64,000 nucleotides of DNA. It comes from Comamonas badia DSM 17552 (lineage in GTDB: Bacteria > Pseudomonadota > Gammaproteobacteria > Burkholderiales > Burkholderiaceae_C). The stretch's first letter is position 1; each line of letters starts with the position of its first letter. This document shows positions 9,311 to 19,744 of this stretch, piece after piece. A model generated the notes under the pieces. It made no database searches. It saw only the letters and a list, made by a program, of their open reading frames with translations, and was not told where the DNA came from. The translations under genes and the position numbers were made by a program. The stretch is taken from the NCBI RefSeq assembly GCF_000484635.1, contig NZ_AXVM01000004.1:347159-411158 (forward strand), in the 5' to 3' direction.

Positions 9311-10288
9311 TCATCGTGCGGCGGAGGGCGCCGCAAAGCCCGGTTCGCCCGGTCCGGGGGCAACGCGCGGCGGGCCGTAGATCAGGCTCTGCGGGTTGTC
9401 GCCCACGCCCGCAGCGACACGGCCCAGGCGCCGGGCGGCCTGTGCGGTTTCATTCGCAGCGCGATCCAATTGCGGCAGGGTGCGGTCGCCAAAGCGTTCG
9501 GCGACCCCGGTGAGCGCGCGCGCGCCCTGGCCTGCCTCGTGCAGCACGCCGCTGGGCGCATTGAGCGAGCGCACCATCTGCCCCGCGTCGGCCGCGGTCT
9601 GCGCGGTATTGACCCCGGCATCGCGCAGCGCCTGCAGGGCCTGGCGCGTCTGGCCCAGCAGCGCCGGCAGCTGTGCGATGGCGGGGTCGAGGCCGCTGGT
9701 CACGCTGTGGTTCAGGCTCAGCGCCAGCCGGTCGATGTTCTGCGCCGCCGTGCCCAGGCGTGCCAGCAGGCCGGAAAACGCCTGCAGGTTGTCGTCGCTC
9801 AGCAGGTGGTTGACGCGCTCCATCGCCTCCTGCACCTTGCCCAGCAGCAGCGGCCCCTGCTCGGCCAGCTGGCTGAAGGGCGAGGACTGCATCGGGATGC
9901 GCGGCAGGCCGTCGGCGCCCGGCGGAATTTTCTCGAACGGCTTGTCCGCGTCGTTGAGCAGGATGTGCGCCAGCCCGGTCACCCCCTGGTAGCCCAGCGT
10001 GGCATAGGTGGTGGGACTGATAGGCGCGTTGCTGTCCACGTCGATGCGGATCACCACGCGGCCAGGCGTCTTGGGGTCGAAGCCGATCGCGAGCACGCGC
10101 CCCGCCGGCACGCCCTTGTAGCGCACCGCCGCCTGCGGCTGCAGGCCGCTGACGTTCTCGGTGGTGGTGAGCTCGTAGCTCGTGTGCGGTATTTCGTCGC
10201 TCGATATCCAGTAGCCCAGCACCACCAGCAGCGCCCCGATGAGGACGATGAAGAGGCCCGCGGCGAGGGCATGTGCCTTGTTTTCCAT
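9311..10288 (-). CDS. MlaD-family (MCE domain) substrate-binding protein of an ABC lipid transporter
   Basis: This 325-aa protein has one N-terminal membrane anchor (residues about 10-32). A single MCE domain follows (about 40-115; GLQPQAAVRYKGVPAGRVLAI and VRIDVDSNAPI region), then a long helical region with Gln/Leu/Ala heptads. MCE proteins form hexameric rings or tubes carrying phospholipids across the periplasm. It overlaps the ATPase gene by ATGA and is followed by the auxiliary lipoprotein. The order permease-ATPase-MCE-lipoprotein differs from the classical mlaFEDCB operon. It is therefore more likely the betaproteobacterial second MCE system than Mla itself. Confidence 0.88.
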   Translation of the reverse strand: MENKAHALAAGLFIVLIGALLVVLGYWISSDEIPHTSYELTTTENVSGLQPQAAVRYKGVPAGRVLAIGFDPKTPGRVVIRIDVDSNAPISPTTYATLGYQGVTGLAHILLNDADKPFEKIPPGADGLPRIPMQSSPFSQLAEQGPLLLGKVQEAMERVNHLLSDDNLQAFSGLLARLGTAAQNIDRLALSLNHSVTSGLDPAIAQLPALLGQTRQALQALRDAGVNTAQTAADAGQMVRSLNAPSGVLHEAGQGARALTGVAERFGDRTLPQLDRAANETAQAARRLGRVAAGVGDNPQSLIYGPPRVAPGPGEPGFAAPSAAR

Positions 10289-11097
10289 CAGTGCTCCTTG
10301 GCCTGTGCAAGCTGCGTCGGCGCCGGTGCCAGCGCGCGCAAACCGCGCTGGCCGCGAAAGAAATGGTCGATGAAGGGGTGGTCAAAACGCGCGACCTCGG
10401 CGGGCGGCGCATGCACGATGACGTGCTTGTCGGCCAGCACCGCCACCTTGCTTGACAGCGCATACAGCGTATCGAGATCGTGCGTGACCATGATGACGGT
10501 GAGCCCCAGCGCGGCGTGCATTTCGCGCAGCAGATCGCAGAACTCGTCCGAGCCATTGGGATCGAGCCCGGCCGTGGGTTCATCGAGCAGCAGCAGCGGC
10601 GGGTCCATCACCAGCGCCCGCGCCAGCGCCACGCGCTTGATCATGCCGCCTGAAAGGTCGGCCGGCATGCGCAGCGCGTGCTCGGGCTTGAGACCCACCA
10701 TGCGCAGCTTGACCATCGCGATCTCATGCGCCAGATCGCGCGGCACAGTGTGCAATTCGTAGAGCGCGAAAGCGATGTTGTCGAGCACATTGAACGCGGT
10801 GAACAGCGCGCCATGCTGGAACAGCATGCCCACGCGGCTGCTGGCGCCGTCGCCGCCCAGCTCCGCCGCCGGCCGCCCCGCCACCGTGACGCTGCCGCCG
10901 CTGGGCGTGGTCAGCCCCAGGATGTGGCGCAGCAGCACCGTCTTGCCCGTGCCCGAGCCGCCGACGAGCGAGAGCAGCTCGCCGCGTGCCACCGTCAGGT
11001 TCAGGTGCTCGTGCACGCTGAAGGCCTGCGCGCCCTTGCCGAAGACGGTCGCCAGGTCCCGGATCTCGACGAGGGCGGGTGCGGCATCGCCAGTCAC
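10288..11097 (-). CDS. ABC transporter ATP-binding protein (MlaF-like)
   Basis: This 269-aa ATPase has Walker A GGSGTGKT, a Q-loop in MLFQHGALF, the signature LSGGM, Walker B LLLLDEP and H-loop VTHDL. LSGGM-IKR and the GLDP turn are typical of MlaF. The start is GTG at 11097, overlapping the permease stop as GTGA; it also ends by ATGA overlap with the MCE gene. It drives lipid transport by the linked permease and MCE protein. Confidence 0.9.
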   Translation of the reverse strand: MTGDAAPALVEIRDLATVFGKGAQAFSVHEHLNLTVARGELLSLVGGSGTGKTVLLRHILGLTTPSGGSVTVAGRPAAELGGDGASSRVGMLFQHGALFTAFNVLDNIAFALYELHTVPRDLAHEIAMVKLRMVGLKPEHALRMPADLSGGMIKRVALARALVMDPPLLLLDEPTAGLDPNGSDEFCDLLREMHAALGLTVIMVTHDLDTLYALSSKVAVLADKHVIVHAPPAEVARFDHPFIDHFFRGQRGLRALAPAPTQLAQAKEH

Positions 11098-12215
11098 TGG
11101 AACCCCACGTTCTTGAACAGGATGGCGAACAGCGCATCCACCAGGATCACCACGGTGATGGCGCTGACCACCGAAGCCGTCGTGCCCTCGCCCAGGCTCT
11201 GCGTATTGGGCTGCACCCGCATGCCCCAGACGCAGCCGATCAGCGCGATCAACACACCGAACACGATGGATTTGGCGGTGGCCAGCACCAGCGTCATCCC
11301 CTGTACCGCCATGGGCAGCGACTGGTAGAAGAACCCCGGCGTGATGTGCAGCACGATGTCCGATGCCAGAACGCCGCCCGCCAGCGCTGCCGCCGTCGTC
11401 CAGGCCGAGACCAGCGGCATGGCGATGCCCAGTGCGACGGCGCGCGGCAGCACCAATCGGTAACTGTGCGAAATGCCCATGACGCGCATGGCATCGAGCT
11501 CCTCGGTCACGCGCATCACGCCGATCTGCGCGGTGATGGCCGAGCCCGAGCGCCCGGCCACCAGAATGGCCGCCAGCATCGGCCCGAGCTCGCGGATCAG
11601 CGAGATGCCAAGGATGTTGACGATGAAGGCCTCGGCGCCAAAGCGCTGCAGCTGCAGGCTCATGAGGTAGGCCAGCACGACGCCGATCAGAAAACCCACG
11701 AGCGCGGTGATCGGCAGGGCGGTGGCGCCCATCTGGTACAGATGCCCCGAAATATCGCGCCACGGCGCCCGCCCGGGGGCACGCAGCAGCCGCCCCAGGT
11801 CCAGCAGCAGCTGGCCCATGACCTCGACCAGCTGGCGCACGAACTGCAGCGCGCCCAGCACCATCTCGCCCAGATGTTCCAGCGCCTCCGTGCGGCGTGG
11901 CTTGCGCAGCTGCGCCCCGGGTGGGGTGAGCTGCGCGACATGTTCGAGCATCTGCCGCTGCGCCTCGCCGGCCCGCAGCTCGCGCGGCCATTGCCGGCCC
12001 CAGTGGTGCCAGAGCAGCTGCGCGCCCACGTGATCGAGCCGCCCCAGCCCCTGCACGTCCCAGGCCTGCCGCACATCGGTGCCGCGCAGCGCTGCCGTTA
12101 GGGCGCGCCAGGTCGGCCGATCGGCCAACGCGGCCGCCACCCAATCGCCGCGCAGCCGCACGCACGGCGCGCCGCCCTGCTCCAGAGTCAGCGTGGGAGG
12201 GGAAAACATCGGCAT
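11094..12215 (-). CDS. MlaE-family permease with N-terminal STAS-like domain
   Basis: This 373-aa protein has a weakly conserved N-terminal STAS-like region (residues about 1-110, with GDWVAAAL and DVQGLGRLDHVGAQLLW). The MlaE permease core (about 125-373) follows, including GPMLAAILVAGRSGSA and TEELDAMRVMGI. The STAS fusion replaces a separate MlaB protein. It is the first gene of the four-gene MCE operon and is divergent from the GMC oxidoreductase gene. Start choice: ATG at 12215; neither this nor the ATG at 12209 has a good ribosome-binding site. Confidence 0.87.
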   Translation of the reverse strand: MPMFSPPTLTLEQGGAPCVRLRGDWVAAALADRPTWRALTAALRGTDVRQAWDVQGLGRLDHVGAQLLWHHWGRQWPRELRAGEAQRQMLEHVAQLTPPGAQLRKPRRTEALEHLGEMVLGALQFVRQLVEVMGQLLLDLGRLLRAPGRAPWRDISGHLYQMGATALPITALVGFLIGVVLAYLMSLQLQRFGAEAFIVNILGISLIRELGPMLAAILVAGRSGSAITAQIGVMRVTEELDAMRVMGISHSYRLVLPRAVALGIAMPLVSAWTTAAALAGGVLASDIVLHITPGFFYQSLPMAVQGMTLVLATAKSIVFGVLIALIGCVWGMRVQPNTQSLGEGTTASVVSAITVVILVDALFAILFKNVGFQ

Positions 12216-12262
12216 GGGTGCGAGTGTCACACAAGCGCGGCGGCGCAACGGCGCGGCTCTGC

Positions 12263-12330
12263 GCAAACAGGTGGATCGCGCATATGGTACAAGCGCAGGC
12301 AACTATGAATTCAATAGTGTCATGGTTTTT
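12263..12330 (-). repeat. Dispersed repeat, copy 3
   Basis: The minus strand reads through a CATAGTTGCCTGCGCTTGT core, an ATGCGCG box and an ACCTG tail. It lies in the divergent region between the MlaE-like permease and the GMC oxidoreductase genes, so it could affect either promoter. Confidence 0.5.
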
Positions 12331-12387
12331 TGCCGGACCCGCCGCGCGCGACGCACAATCGCCGGGTATCCGCAAAGGCTCCGCCCC

Positions 12388-14055
12388 ATGAGCGACACCA
12401 CGTTTGACACCATCATCATCGGCGCCGGCACGGCCGGTTCGCTGCTCGCCAACCGCCTGAGCCAGGATCGCAACCGGCGCGTGCTGCTGCTCGAAGCCGG
12501 ACCGCGCGACAACTACCACTGGATCCACATCCCCGTCGGCTATCTGTACTGCATCGGCAATCCGCGCACCGACTGGCTCTACCAGACCGAGCCCGACCAA
12601 GGTCTGAACGGGCGCACGCTGCGCTACCCGCGCGGGCGCACGCTGGGCGGATGTTCGAGCATCAACGGCATGCTCTACCTGCGCGGACAGCAGCAGGACT
12701 ACGAGCACTGGGCCGAAGTGACCGGTGAAGACGCATGGCGCTGGGGCAATGTGCTGGAAACCTTCAAGCGCCACGAAGACCACTGGCGGCTGGACCGCCC
12801 CGACGGCGTGGATGCGCACTTCAGGCAGCTGCACGGCAATTTTTCCACCGGCAGCAGCGGCGAGTGGCGTGTGGAAAAGCAGCGCCTGCGCTGGGAAATC
12901 CTCGATGCCTTCGCCGCCGCCGCCGTGCAGGCCGGCATACCCGCCACGCCGGACTTCAACACCGGCGACAACGAAGGCGTGGGCTACTTCGAAGTGAACC
13001 AGCGCCGCGGCTGGCGCTGGAACACCGCCAAGGCCTTTCTGCGGCCGACCTGCGAAAACCGCCCCAACTGCACGATCTGGACCGGCGCGCAGGCGATGAG
13101 GCTCATCACCAGCACCACGCCCAGCGGCAAGAAGCGCTGCAGCGCGGTGGAAGTGCTCAAGGGCGGCGAGAAAATCACCGTGCATGCGGTGCGCGAGGTG
13201 ATCCTGAGCGCCGGCGCGGTGAATTCCCCGCAGCTGCTGCAGCTCTCGGGCATAGGCCCGGTCGATCTGCTGCGGCAGCACGGCATCCCTGTCGTGCATG
13301 CGCTGCCCGGCGTCGGCGCCAATCTGCAGGACCATCTGCAGATCCGCGCGGTGTTCAAGGTGCAGGGCGTGCAGACGCTCAATACCCTGGCCAACGACCC
13401 GTTCGGCAAAGCATGGATCGGCCTGCAGTACCTGATGAACCGCAGCGGGCCGATGAGCATGGCGCCCTCCCAGTTGGGCGCGTTCACGCGCTCCGACCCG
13501 GACCGAGAGCGGGCCAACCTGGAGTTCCACGTGCAGCCGCTCTCGCTCGACGCCTTCGGCGAACCGCTGCATGACTTCCCGGCCTTCACCGCCAGCGTCT
13601 GCAACCTGCAGCCCACGAGCCGGGGCACGGTGCGCATCAGAAGCGCGAATTTCAAGGATGCACCAGCGATCGCACCCAACTACCTCTCCACCGAGGAAGA
13701 CCGGCGCATCGCCGCGAGCAGCCTGCGCGTCACGCGGCACATCGCCGCCCAGCCGGCGCTGGCGCGCTACCGCCCGCAGGAGTACAAGCCCGGCGTGCAG
13801 TTCCAGAGCGACACAGAGCTCGCGCGCCTGGCGGGCGACATCGCCACCACCATCTTTCACCCCGTGGGCACGACGCGCATGGGCCGCGCCGCGGACCCGA
13901 TGGCGGTACTCGACCCGCACCTGCGGGTGCACGGCATGGACGGACTGCGCGTGGTGGACGCCGGTGCCATGCCCACCATCACCAGCGGCAACACCAACAG
14001 TCCGACCCTGATGATGGCCGAGATGGCGGCCGGCTGGATCAATGCAGGCCAATGA
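12388..14055 (+). CDS. GMC-family FAD-dependent alcohol/choline dehydrogenase
   Basis: This 555-aa flavoenzyme begins with the FAD-binding motif TIIIGAGTAGSLLANRL. It carries GMC signature 1 (GRTLGGCSSINGMLYLRG) and signature 2 (GAVNSPQLLQLSGIGP), and the catalytic His/Asn region (FHPVGTTRMG and SGNTNSPTLMMAEM) near the C-terminus. Length and motifs fit the choline dehydrogenase / AlkJ-type alcohol dehydrogenase branch. The substrate cannot be determined: no betaine-aldehyde dehydrogenase or alkane gene is adjacent. A strong terminator lies downstream. Confidence 0.88.
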   Translation: MSDTTFDTIIIGAGTAGSLLANRLSQDRNRRVLLLEAGPRDNYHWIHIPVGYLYCIGNPRTDWLYQTEPDQGLNGRTLRYPRGRTLGGCSSINGMLYLRGQQQDYEHWAEVTGEDAWRWGNVLETFKRHEDHWRLDRPDGVDAHFRQLHGNFSTGSSGEWRVEKQRLRWEILDAFAAAAVQAGIPATPDFNTGDNEGVGYFEVNQRRGWRWNTAKAFLRPTCENRPNCTIWTGAQAMRLITSTTPSGKKRCSAVEVLKGGEKITVHAVREVILSAGAVNSPQLLQLSGIGPVDLLRQHGIPVVHALPGVGANLQDHLQIRAVFKVQGVQTLNTLANDPFGKAWIGLQYLMNRSGPMSMAPSQLGAFTRSDPDRERANLEFHVQPLSLDAFGEPLHDFPAFTASVCNLQPTSRGTVRIRSANFKDAPAIAPNYLSTEEDRRIAASSLRVTRHIAAQPALARYRPQEYKPGVQFQSDTELARLAGDIATTIFHPVGTTRMGRAADPMAVLDPHLRVHGMDGLRVVDAGAMPTITSGNTNSPTLMMAEMAAGWINAGQ

Positions 14056-14279
14056 CGGCTATTCGGGAAAATACCGATGCGCGCTATCGCATAAGTGACT
14101 AAAGTCACGACACTCAAGGCGCTCCCCCAGGTGCGCACCGAGGGCCGGGGAGACACGCCAGCCAAACAATACGCAATGCCAGGCGCCCGACAAGAGGCGC
14201 CAAATTTTTGAGAAGCACCTGCCAGTCAGGTGCTTTTTTTTCGCCCCCATTGCGATCGCCCGCTGCGACAATCGCGGCG
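14056..14279. other. Non-coding stretch with palindrome and hairpins between the GMC and TSUP genes
   Basis: This 224-base gap contains a perfect palindrome GTGACT-AA-AGTCAC (14095-14108). A hairpin with GGCGCC arms (14182-14187 and 14196-14201) is followed by AAATTTTT, and a strong terminator lies at 14213-14242. No protein-coding frame is convincing. It could encode a small RNA ending at the terminator, which is inference. Confidence 0.4.
14213..14242 (+). terminator. Rho-independent terminator
   Basis: An 8-bp stem AAGCACCT/AGGTGCTT with a 7-nt loop runs into a tract of eight or more T residues. It lies 157 bases after the GMC gene and about 38 bases before the TSUP gene. Confidence 0.85.
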
Positions 14280-15038
14280 ATGGACTCCATCCTCGTCGCC
14301 CTGGCCTCGCTGCTGGCCGGCTTTGTCGATTCCGTCGTTGGCGGCGGCGGGCTGATCCTGCTGCCGGCACTGTTCGCCACCTACCCTGCCGCCATCCCCG
14401 GGGATCTGCTCGGCACCAACAAGAGTGCCGCCATCTGGGGCACCGGCGTCGCCACCGCCCAATACGCGCGGCGGGTGCAGATCCGCTGGCAGGCCATGCT
14501 GCCAGCGGCCGCCACCTGTTTCGTCGCGGCATTCCTCGGCGCCTGGGTCGTCACGCTGGTCTCGGCCGAGGTGCTGCGCAAGCTCCTGCCCATCATCCTC
14601 ATCGGGCTGCTGGTCTACACACTGGCGCGCAAGGAGTTGGGGCGGGTGCATGCACCATTGCTCAGCCAGGCCCATGAACGCCTGGTGGCCTGCGCGATCG
14701 CCGCGGTGATCGGGTTTTACGACGGCTTCTTCGGCCCCGGCACCGGCAGCTTCTTCATCTTCCTGTTCGTGCGCTTCCTGGGCTACGACTTTCTCAACGC
14801 CTCGGTTTCGGCCAAGCTGCTGAACCTCGCCACCAACGCCTCGTCACTGATTCTGTTCGCCGCCAAGGGCCATGTCTGGTGGCACCTGACGCTGTGGCTC
14901 GCCGCCGCCAATGTGCTCGGCAGCGTGCTGGGGGCGCACATGGCCCTGCGCCATGGCGCGGGCTTCGTGCGCACGCTCTTCATCGCGGTCGTCAGCCTGC
15001 TGATCCTGAAGACAGGCTACGACGCCTTCCTGCGCTGA
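14280..15038 (+). CDS. TSUP-family (TauE/SafE) membrane permease
   Basis: This 252-aa protein has about eight hydrophobic segments and the family motifs DSVVGGGGLILLPAL, LGTNKSAAIWGT and GFYDGFFGPGTGSFFI. TSUP proteins move sulfite, sulfoacetate, taurine-derived or other small organosulfur anions; the substrate here is unknown. The ATG at 14280 is the natural start; the frame continues upstream only through the terminator. It converges on mrdA with 25 bases between the stop codons. Confidence 0.88.
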   Translation: MDSILVALASLLAGFVDSVVGGGGLILLPALFATYPAAIPGDLLGTNKSAAIWGTGVATAQYARRVQIRWQAMLPAAATCFVAAFLGAWVVTLVSAEVLRKLLPIILIGLLVYTLARKELGRVHAPLLSQAHERLVACAIAAVIGFYDGFFGPGTGSFFIFLFVRFLGYDFLNASVSAKLLNLATNASSLILFAAKGHVWWHLTLWLAAANVLGSVLGAHMALRHGAGFVRTLFIAVVSLLILKTGYDAFLR

Positions 15039-15071
15039 CCCAGTGAGCCGGCAGTCGGCCGCCTCACTGGG
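15039..15071. terminator. Shared hairpin between convergent TSUP and mrdA genes
   Basis: A perfect 9-bp inverted repeat CCCAGTGAG/CTCACTGGG lies in the gap and includes the mrdA stop codon. There is no T tract on either side, so it may protect 3' ends or terminate weakly in both directions. Confidence 0.45.
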
Positions 15072-17007
15072 CCGCAGGCAGCGCCACCTCGTCCGCCCGC
15101 CTGGGTGTGCCGAGCGGCACGCTCGCCTGCCCGCGCGCCACGGCGGCGATGTCTTCCTCGCTCGGGTACTGGCCCGCCAGCCAGTAGTCGAACACCCGCC
15201 GCACGATGGGCGCGGCAGCCGCGGCGCCAAAACCGGCGTTCTCCACGATCAGCGCGACTGCGATCCGCGGGTGCTCCAGCGGCGCGAAGGCGGCAAACAG
15301 CGAATGGTCGCGCTGGTGCTCCTCCAGCAGCTTGGCGTTGTACTTGACGTTCTGCCCCAGGCTCATCGCCTGCGCCGTACCGGTCTTGCCGGCCGAGGTG
15401 TAGGGCGCACCGGCAAACACGCGCCGGCCGGTACCCGCTTCATTCACCGCGGCCAAAGCATTGCGCACGATGGCAAGGTTCTTTTCCTTGAAATGCAAGT
15501 TCTCGCCGGGCGGCTCCTCCAGCGGCCTGACGGTGCCTGTGATCTGGTCCTTCACCGCCTTGGCCACGTGCGGGCGGTAGCGCGTGCCATCGTTGGCCAG
15601 CACGCTCTCGGCGACGGCCAGCTGCAGCATGGTGAAGCTGTTGTAGCCCTGGCCTATGCCGAGCGACACCGTCTCGCCCGGAAACCACTTCTTCATGTCG
15701 GCGCGCTTGTAGGCGTTTCTTTTCCACTCGGTGCTGGGCAGGATGCCGCGCACCTCGCCGCCCAGATCGATGCCGGTGCGCTGGCCAAACCCGAGAGGCG
15801 CCATGAAGTCGTGGATGGCGTTGACGCCCATGTCCACCGCCAGCGAATAGAAATAGGTGTTGCTGGAAAACTGGATGGCGCGCGTCATGTCCACGCCGCC
15901 CAGGCCGCCTTCGTGGCTGCGGAAGGTGCGCCCACCGAAGTTGTAGAAGCCCGGGTCGTTGATCACCAGCTTCGGGTCGCGCTTGCCCAGCTGCAGCGCG
16001 GCCAGCGCCATGAAGGGCTTGTAGGTGGAGCCCGGCGGATAGGTGCCGCGCAGCGCGCGGTTCAGCAGCGGCTTGTTGATCGATTCATTGAGCTGCTGCC
16101 AGTTTTCCTGGTCGATGCCGTCGACGAACAGGTTGGGGTCGAACGTGGGCTTGGAGACCAGCGCCAGCACCTCGCCGTTGCGGGGGTCGATCGCCACGAG
16201 CGCCCCGCGCCGCTCGCCGTACAGGTCTTCAATGAGCTTCTGCAGCTTGATGTCGATCGACAGGATCACCGTGTCGCCCGGGGTCGCCGGATGGTTCTCC
16301 AGCCGCCGCACCGCATAGCCGCCGGCCGAGGTCTCCAGCAGCTCGAACCCCGTCTGTCCGTGCAGCTGCGCTTCATAACTCTGTTCCACGCCGAGCTTGC
16401 CGATGTAATCGGTGCCGCGGTAATTGGCGGCATCGTCGGAGTCCTCGATGCGTTCCTTTTCTCGCTGGTTGATGCGGCCGATGTAGCCGATCACATGGCT
16501 GCCGGCCTCGCCCAGCGGGTAGGAGCGAAACAGCCGCGCCTTCACCTCGACCCCCGGGAAGCGCCAGCGCTGCGCCGCGAAGCGCGCCACCTCTTCGTCC
16601 GTGAGGCGCGTGCGCACCGGCAACGAGTCGAAGCGGCGCGACTCGTCCATCAGCCGCTTGAAGCGGCGCTTGTCGCGCGGCTGAATATCGACGATCGCCG
16701 AGAGCGCTTCTATCGTCGCATCGACATCGATGGCGCGCGAAGGCGTGATCTCCAGCGTATAGGCGGAATAGTTGGTGGCCAGCACCACGCCGTTGCGGTC
16801 CAGGATCTGCCCGCGCATCGGCACGATGGGCACCACCGCGGTGCGGTTGCTTTCGGCCTGTTCGGCCAGGTCTTCATAGCGCACCACCTGCAGCACATAC
16901 AACCGCCAGGCGATGAGGGCAAACGCCAGCAGCACCAGGGCGCCCACCACCCATACCCGCAGGCGAAAGCGCCCGGCGTCCTGCTCGGCATCGCGCAGTT
17001 CTGTCAT
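15064..17007 (-). CDS. mrdA: Penicillin-binding protein 2 (elongasome transpeptidase)
   Basis: This 647-aa class B PBP has one N-terminal membrane anchor (residues about 17-40). A pedestal domain with RGQILDRNGVVLA follows, then the transpeptidase domain with SxxK (STYK), SxN (SSN) and KTG (GKTGTAQ). Its length fits PBP2 (E. coli 633 aa). It cross-links lateral-wall peptidoglycan with RodA and MreBCD. It overlaps mreD by ATGA and is the last gene of the operon. rodA, often the next gene in this operon, is absent: a convergent permease follows. Confidence 0.95.
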   Translation of the reverse strand: MTELRDAEQDAGRFRLRVWVVGALVLLAFALIAWRLYVLQVVRYEDLAEQAESNRTAVVPIVPMRGQILDRNGVVLATNYSAYTLEITPSRAIDVDATIEALSAIVDIQPRDKRRFKRLMDESRRFDSLPVRTRLTDEEVARFAAQRWRFPGVEVKARLFRSYPLGEAGSHVIGYIGRINQREKERIEDSDDAANYRGTDYIGKLGVEQSYEAQLHGQTGFELLETSAGGYAVRRLENHPATPGDTVILSIDIKLQKLIEDLYGERRGALVAIDPRNGEVLALVSKPTFDPNLFVDGIDQENWQQLNESINKPLLNRALRGTYPPGSTYKPFMALAALQLGKRDPKLVINDPGFYNFGGRTFRSHEGGLGGVDMTRAIQFSSNTYFYSLAVDMGVNAIHDFMAPLGFGQRTGIDLGGEVRGILPSTEWKRNAYKRADMKKWFPGETVSLGIGQGYNSFTMLQLAVAESVLANDGTRYRPHVAKAVKDQITGTVRPLEEPPGENLHFKEKNLAIVRNALAAVNEAGTGRRVFAGAPYTSAGKTGTAQAMSLGQNVKYNAKLLEEHQRDHSLFAAFAPLEHPRIAVALIVENAGFGAAAAAPIVRRVFDYWLAGQYPSEEDIAAVARGQASVPLGTPRRADEVALPAAQ

Positions 17008-17525
17008 CAGAGCGGGCGGTTCTCGTCCTGGTCCGGCGGGCGCCGCTGCGGCGCCAGCAGCAGCACGCTGGCCAGCGGCCAGATCAGCGCTTCCAGCAGC
17101 GGCGCGAGCAGGCTTTGCCAGCCCGGCGCCACACCCGAACCCAGCACGCCCACGGCCACGGCCAGCAGATGGGCACCGGCAAACAGCGGCAGCAGCTGCA
17201 GTGCCTGCCACAAGGGGTTGAACCAGAGCAGACGCCGCTGCAGCGCCTGCGCGCCGAACACCAGCAGGCAATAGACCAGCGCATGCTGCCCGAGCAGCGT
17301 CGATTGGTGCACGTCGATCGCCAGCCCCAGTGCAAACGCCACCCCCATGCCCACGTAGCGTGGCTGGTGCATGCTCCAGAAGGCCAGCAGCACCATCAGC
17401 CAGTCCGGCGTCCACGTCACACGCCCCAGAGGAAGCAAATCCAGTGCCAATGCGACGAGCAAGCTGGCCACCATGAAGGCCGGGCTCACCGGCAACAGCA
17501 ATTGCTGGCCCCTGGGCAGGATCAT
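17007..17525 (-). CDS. mreD: Rod shape-determining protein MreD
   Basis: This 172-aa integral membrane protein has about five hydrophobic segments. It contains the MreD-type stretch TPDWLMVLLAFW and GLAIDVHQSTLLGQHALVY. It belongs to the elongasome and overlaps mreC upstream and mrdA downstream, which implies translational coupling. Identification rests on both sequence and position. Confidence 0.92.
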   Translation of the reverse strand: MILPRGQQLLLPVSPAFMVASLLVALALDLLPLGRVTWTPDWLMVLLAFWSMHQPRYVGMGVAFALGLAIDVHQSTLLGQHALVYCLLVFGAQALQRRLLWFNPLWQALQLLPLFAGAHLLAVAVGVLGSGVAPGWQSLLAPLLEALIWPLASVLLLAPQRRPPDQDENRPL

Positions 17526-18460
17526 GGCCGCGCCCCCCGGTCGCTGCGCGGCGCCGTGGCCGTCGGCGCGGTGCGCGGGCTCGCCGGCGGCCGCTCGGCA
17601 TCGGACTGCACGGGCTGCAGGACCATGACCTGCTGCGCGCCCTGCATCTGTGCCAGCGGCGCGCAGTAAATCCGGGCGAAGGTGGTGTCGGCACGGCGCT
17701 CGATGTGCGCCACCCGCGCCACCTGCAGCCCGGGCGGATAGACGCCGTCGACGCCACTGGTGGTCAGCAGATCGCCTTCCTGCACATCCGCATTGCCCGG
17801 CGTGAAACGCAGCTCCATGCCGCCGTCGTGGCTCACGGTCGGGTCGCCAAAGGCGATGCTGCGCGCACCCGAACGCGCATTGAGTACCGGAATGCTCTGG
17901 TCACGGTCAATGAGCAGCGTCACTTCGCTGAGCGCCGGAAACACGCGCGTGACCTGCCCGAGCACGCCGCGCGCATCCACCACCGGCGAGCCCGGCTGCA
18001 CGCCCGCGAGCTGCCCCCGGTCTATCGTGACCTTGCGCGCGTACGGGTCGGGCGTGTCATAGAGCACCTCCGCGGCAATCGCCGGCGCATTGATGCGCTG
18101 GCGCAGCGCCAGCAGCTCGCGCAGCCGCGCGTTTTCATGCTGCAGTTGCTCCGTCTCACCGGCGCGCACGGCCATCTGCGCCATCTGGCGGTGCGTTTCG
18201 CGCAGCGCCTCCTGCGCGTCATCCAGCGACTGGAAATAGCCGGCGCCGCGGCCGGCAAACTCCACCGGCTGCAGCATCAGCCACTGCAAGGGGTAGAGCG
18301 CCGTGGCAACCACCTGGCGCAGCGGTTCCGTGACGTGAAAACGCGCATCCGCCACCATCAGGAAAAGCGCCAGCGCGCCATACAGCACCAGCCGCGAAAG
18401 CGCGGACGGCCCCTGCCGGAAGAACGACGGCGCCCTGCGCTCCAAGGTACCCAAAGGCAT
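17522..18460 (-). CDS. mreC: Rod shape-determining protein MreC
   Basis: This 312-aa protein has one membrane anchor at residues about 20-38. A coiled coil follows (about 70-120, REThrQM...ENARLRELLALRQ region), then the periplasmic beta-barrel domain with VTIDRGQLAGVQPGSPVVDARGVLGQV and SGVDGVYPPGLQVARV. MreC links MreB to PBP2 in the periplasm. The C-terminus is Pro/Thr/Arg-rich. It lies 37 bases after mreB and overlaps mreD by ATGA. Confidence 0.94.
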   Translation of the reverse strand: MPLGTLERRAPSFFRQGPSALSRLVLYGALALFLMVADARFHVTEPLRQVVATALYPLQWLMLQPVEFAGRGAGYFQSLDDAQEALRETHRQMAQMAVRAGETEQLQHENARLRELLALRQRINAPAIAAEVLYDTPDPYARKVTIDRGQLAGVQPGSPVVDARGVLGQVTRVFPALSEVTLLIDRDQSIPVLNARSGARSIAFGDPTVSHDGGMELRFTPGNADVQEGDLLTTSGVDGVYPPGLQVARVAHIERRADTTFARIYCAPLAQMQGAQQVMVLQPVQSDAERPPASPRTAPTATAPRSDRGARP

Positions 18461-18497
18461 GGATGCAGCCCCCGCCCCCCGCGCCCGCCAATCCGGA

Positions 18498-19619
<1,122 letters not shown>

Positions 19620-19744
19620 TCAATGACCAGCGCGGCGCGGGGTATTGCGGCAAAGCTCGGATAATACTGCATCCCTGTGTATAACTTGGCTCTCTCTACA
19701 GCCGATTGCATTGTTTTGCAAGCGGTTACGACGCCGCCCCACCC

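Noticed and set aside
10288..14052. A 1254-codon open frame on the minus strand running antisense to the GMC gene into the MlaF gene
   Set aside because: Only the 10288-11097 part matches a real protein family. The rest is antisense to the well-supported GMC gene and the MlaE-like gene and is open only because of high GC content.
12388..14055. Calling the GMC oxidoreductase betA (choline dehydrogenase)
   Set aside because: No betaine aldehyde dehydrogenase, BetI or choline transporter is adjacent, and GMC motifs alone do not fix the substrate.
15043..17274. Long plus-strand open frame opposite mrdA
   Set aside because: It is antisense to mrdA, which has intact penicillin-binding motifs. The translation shows no family features.
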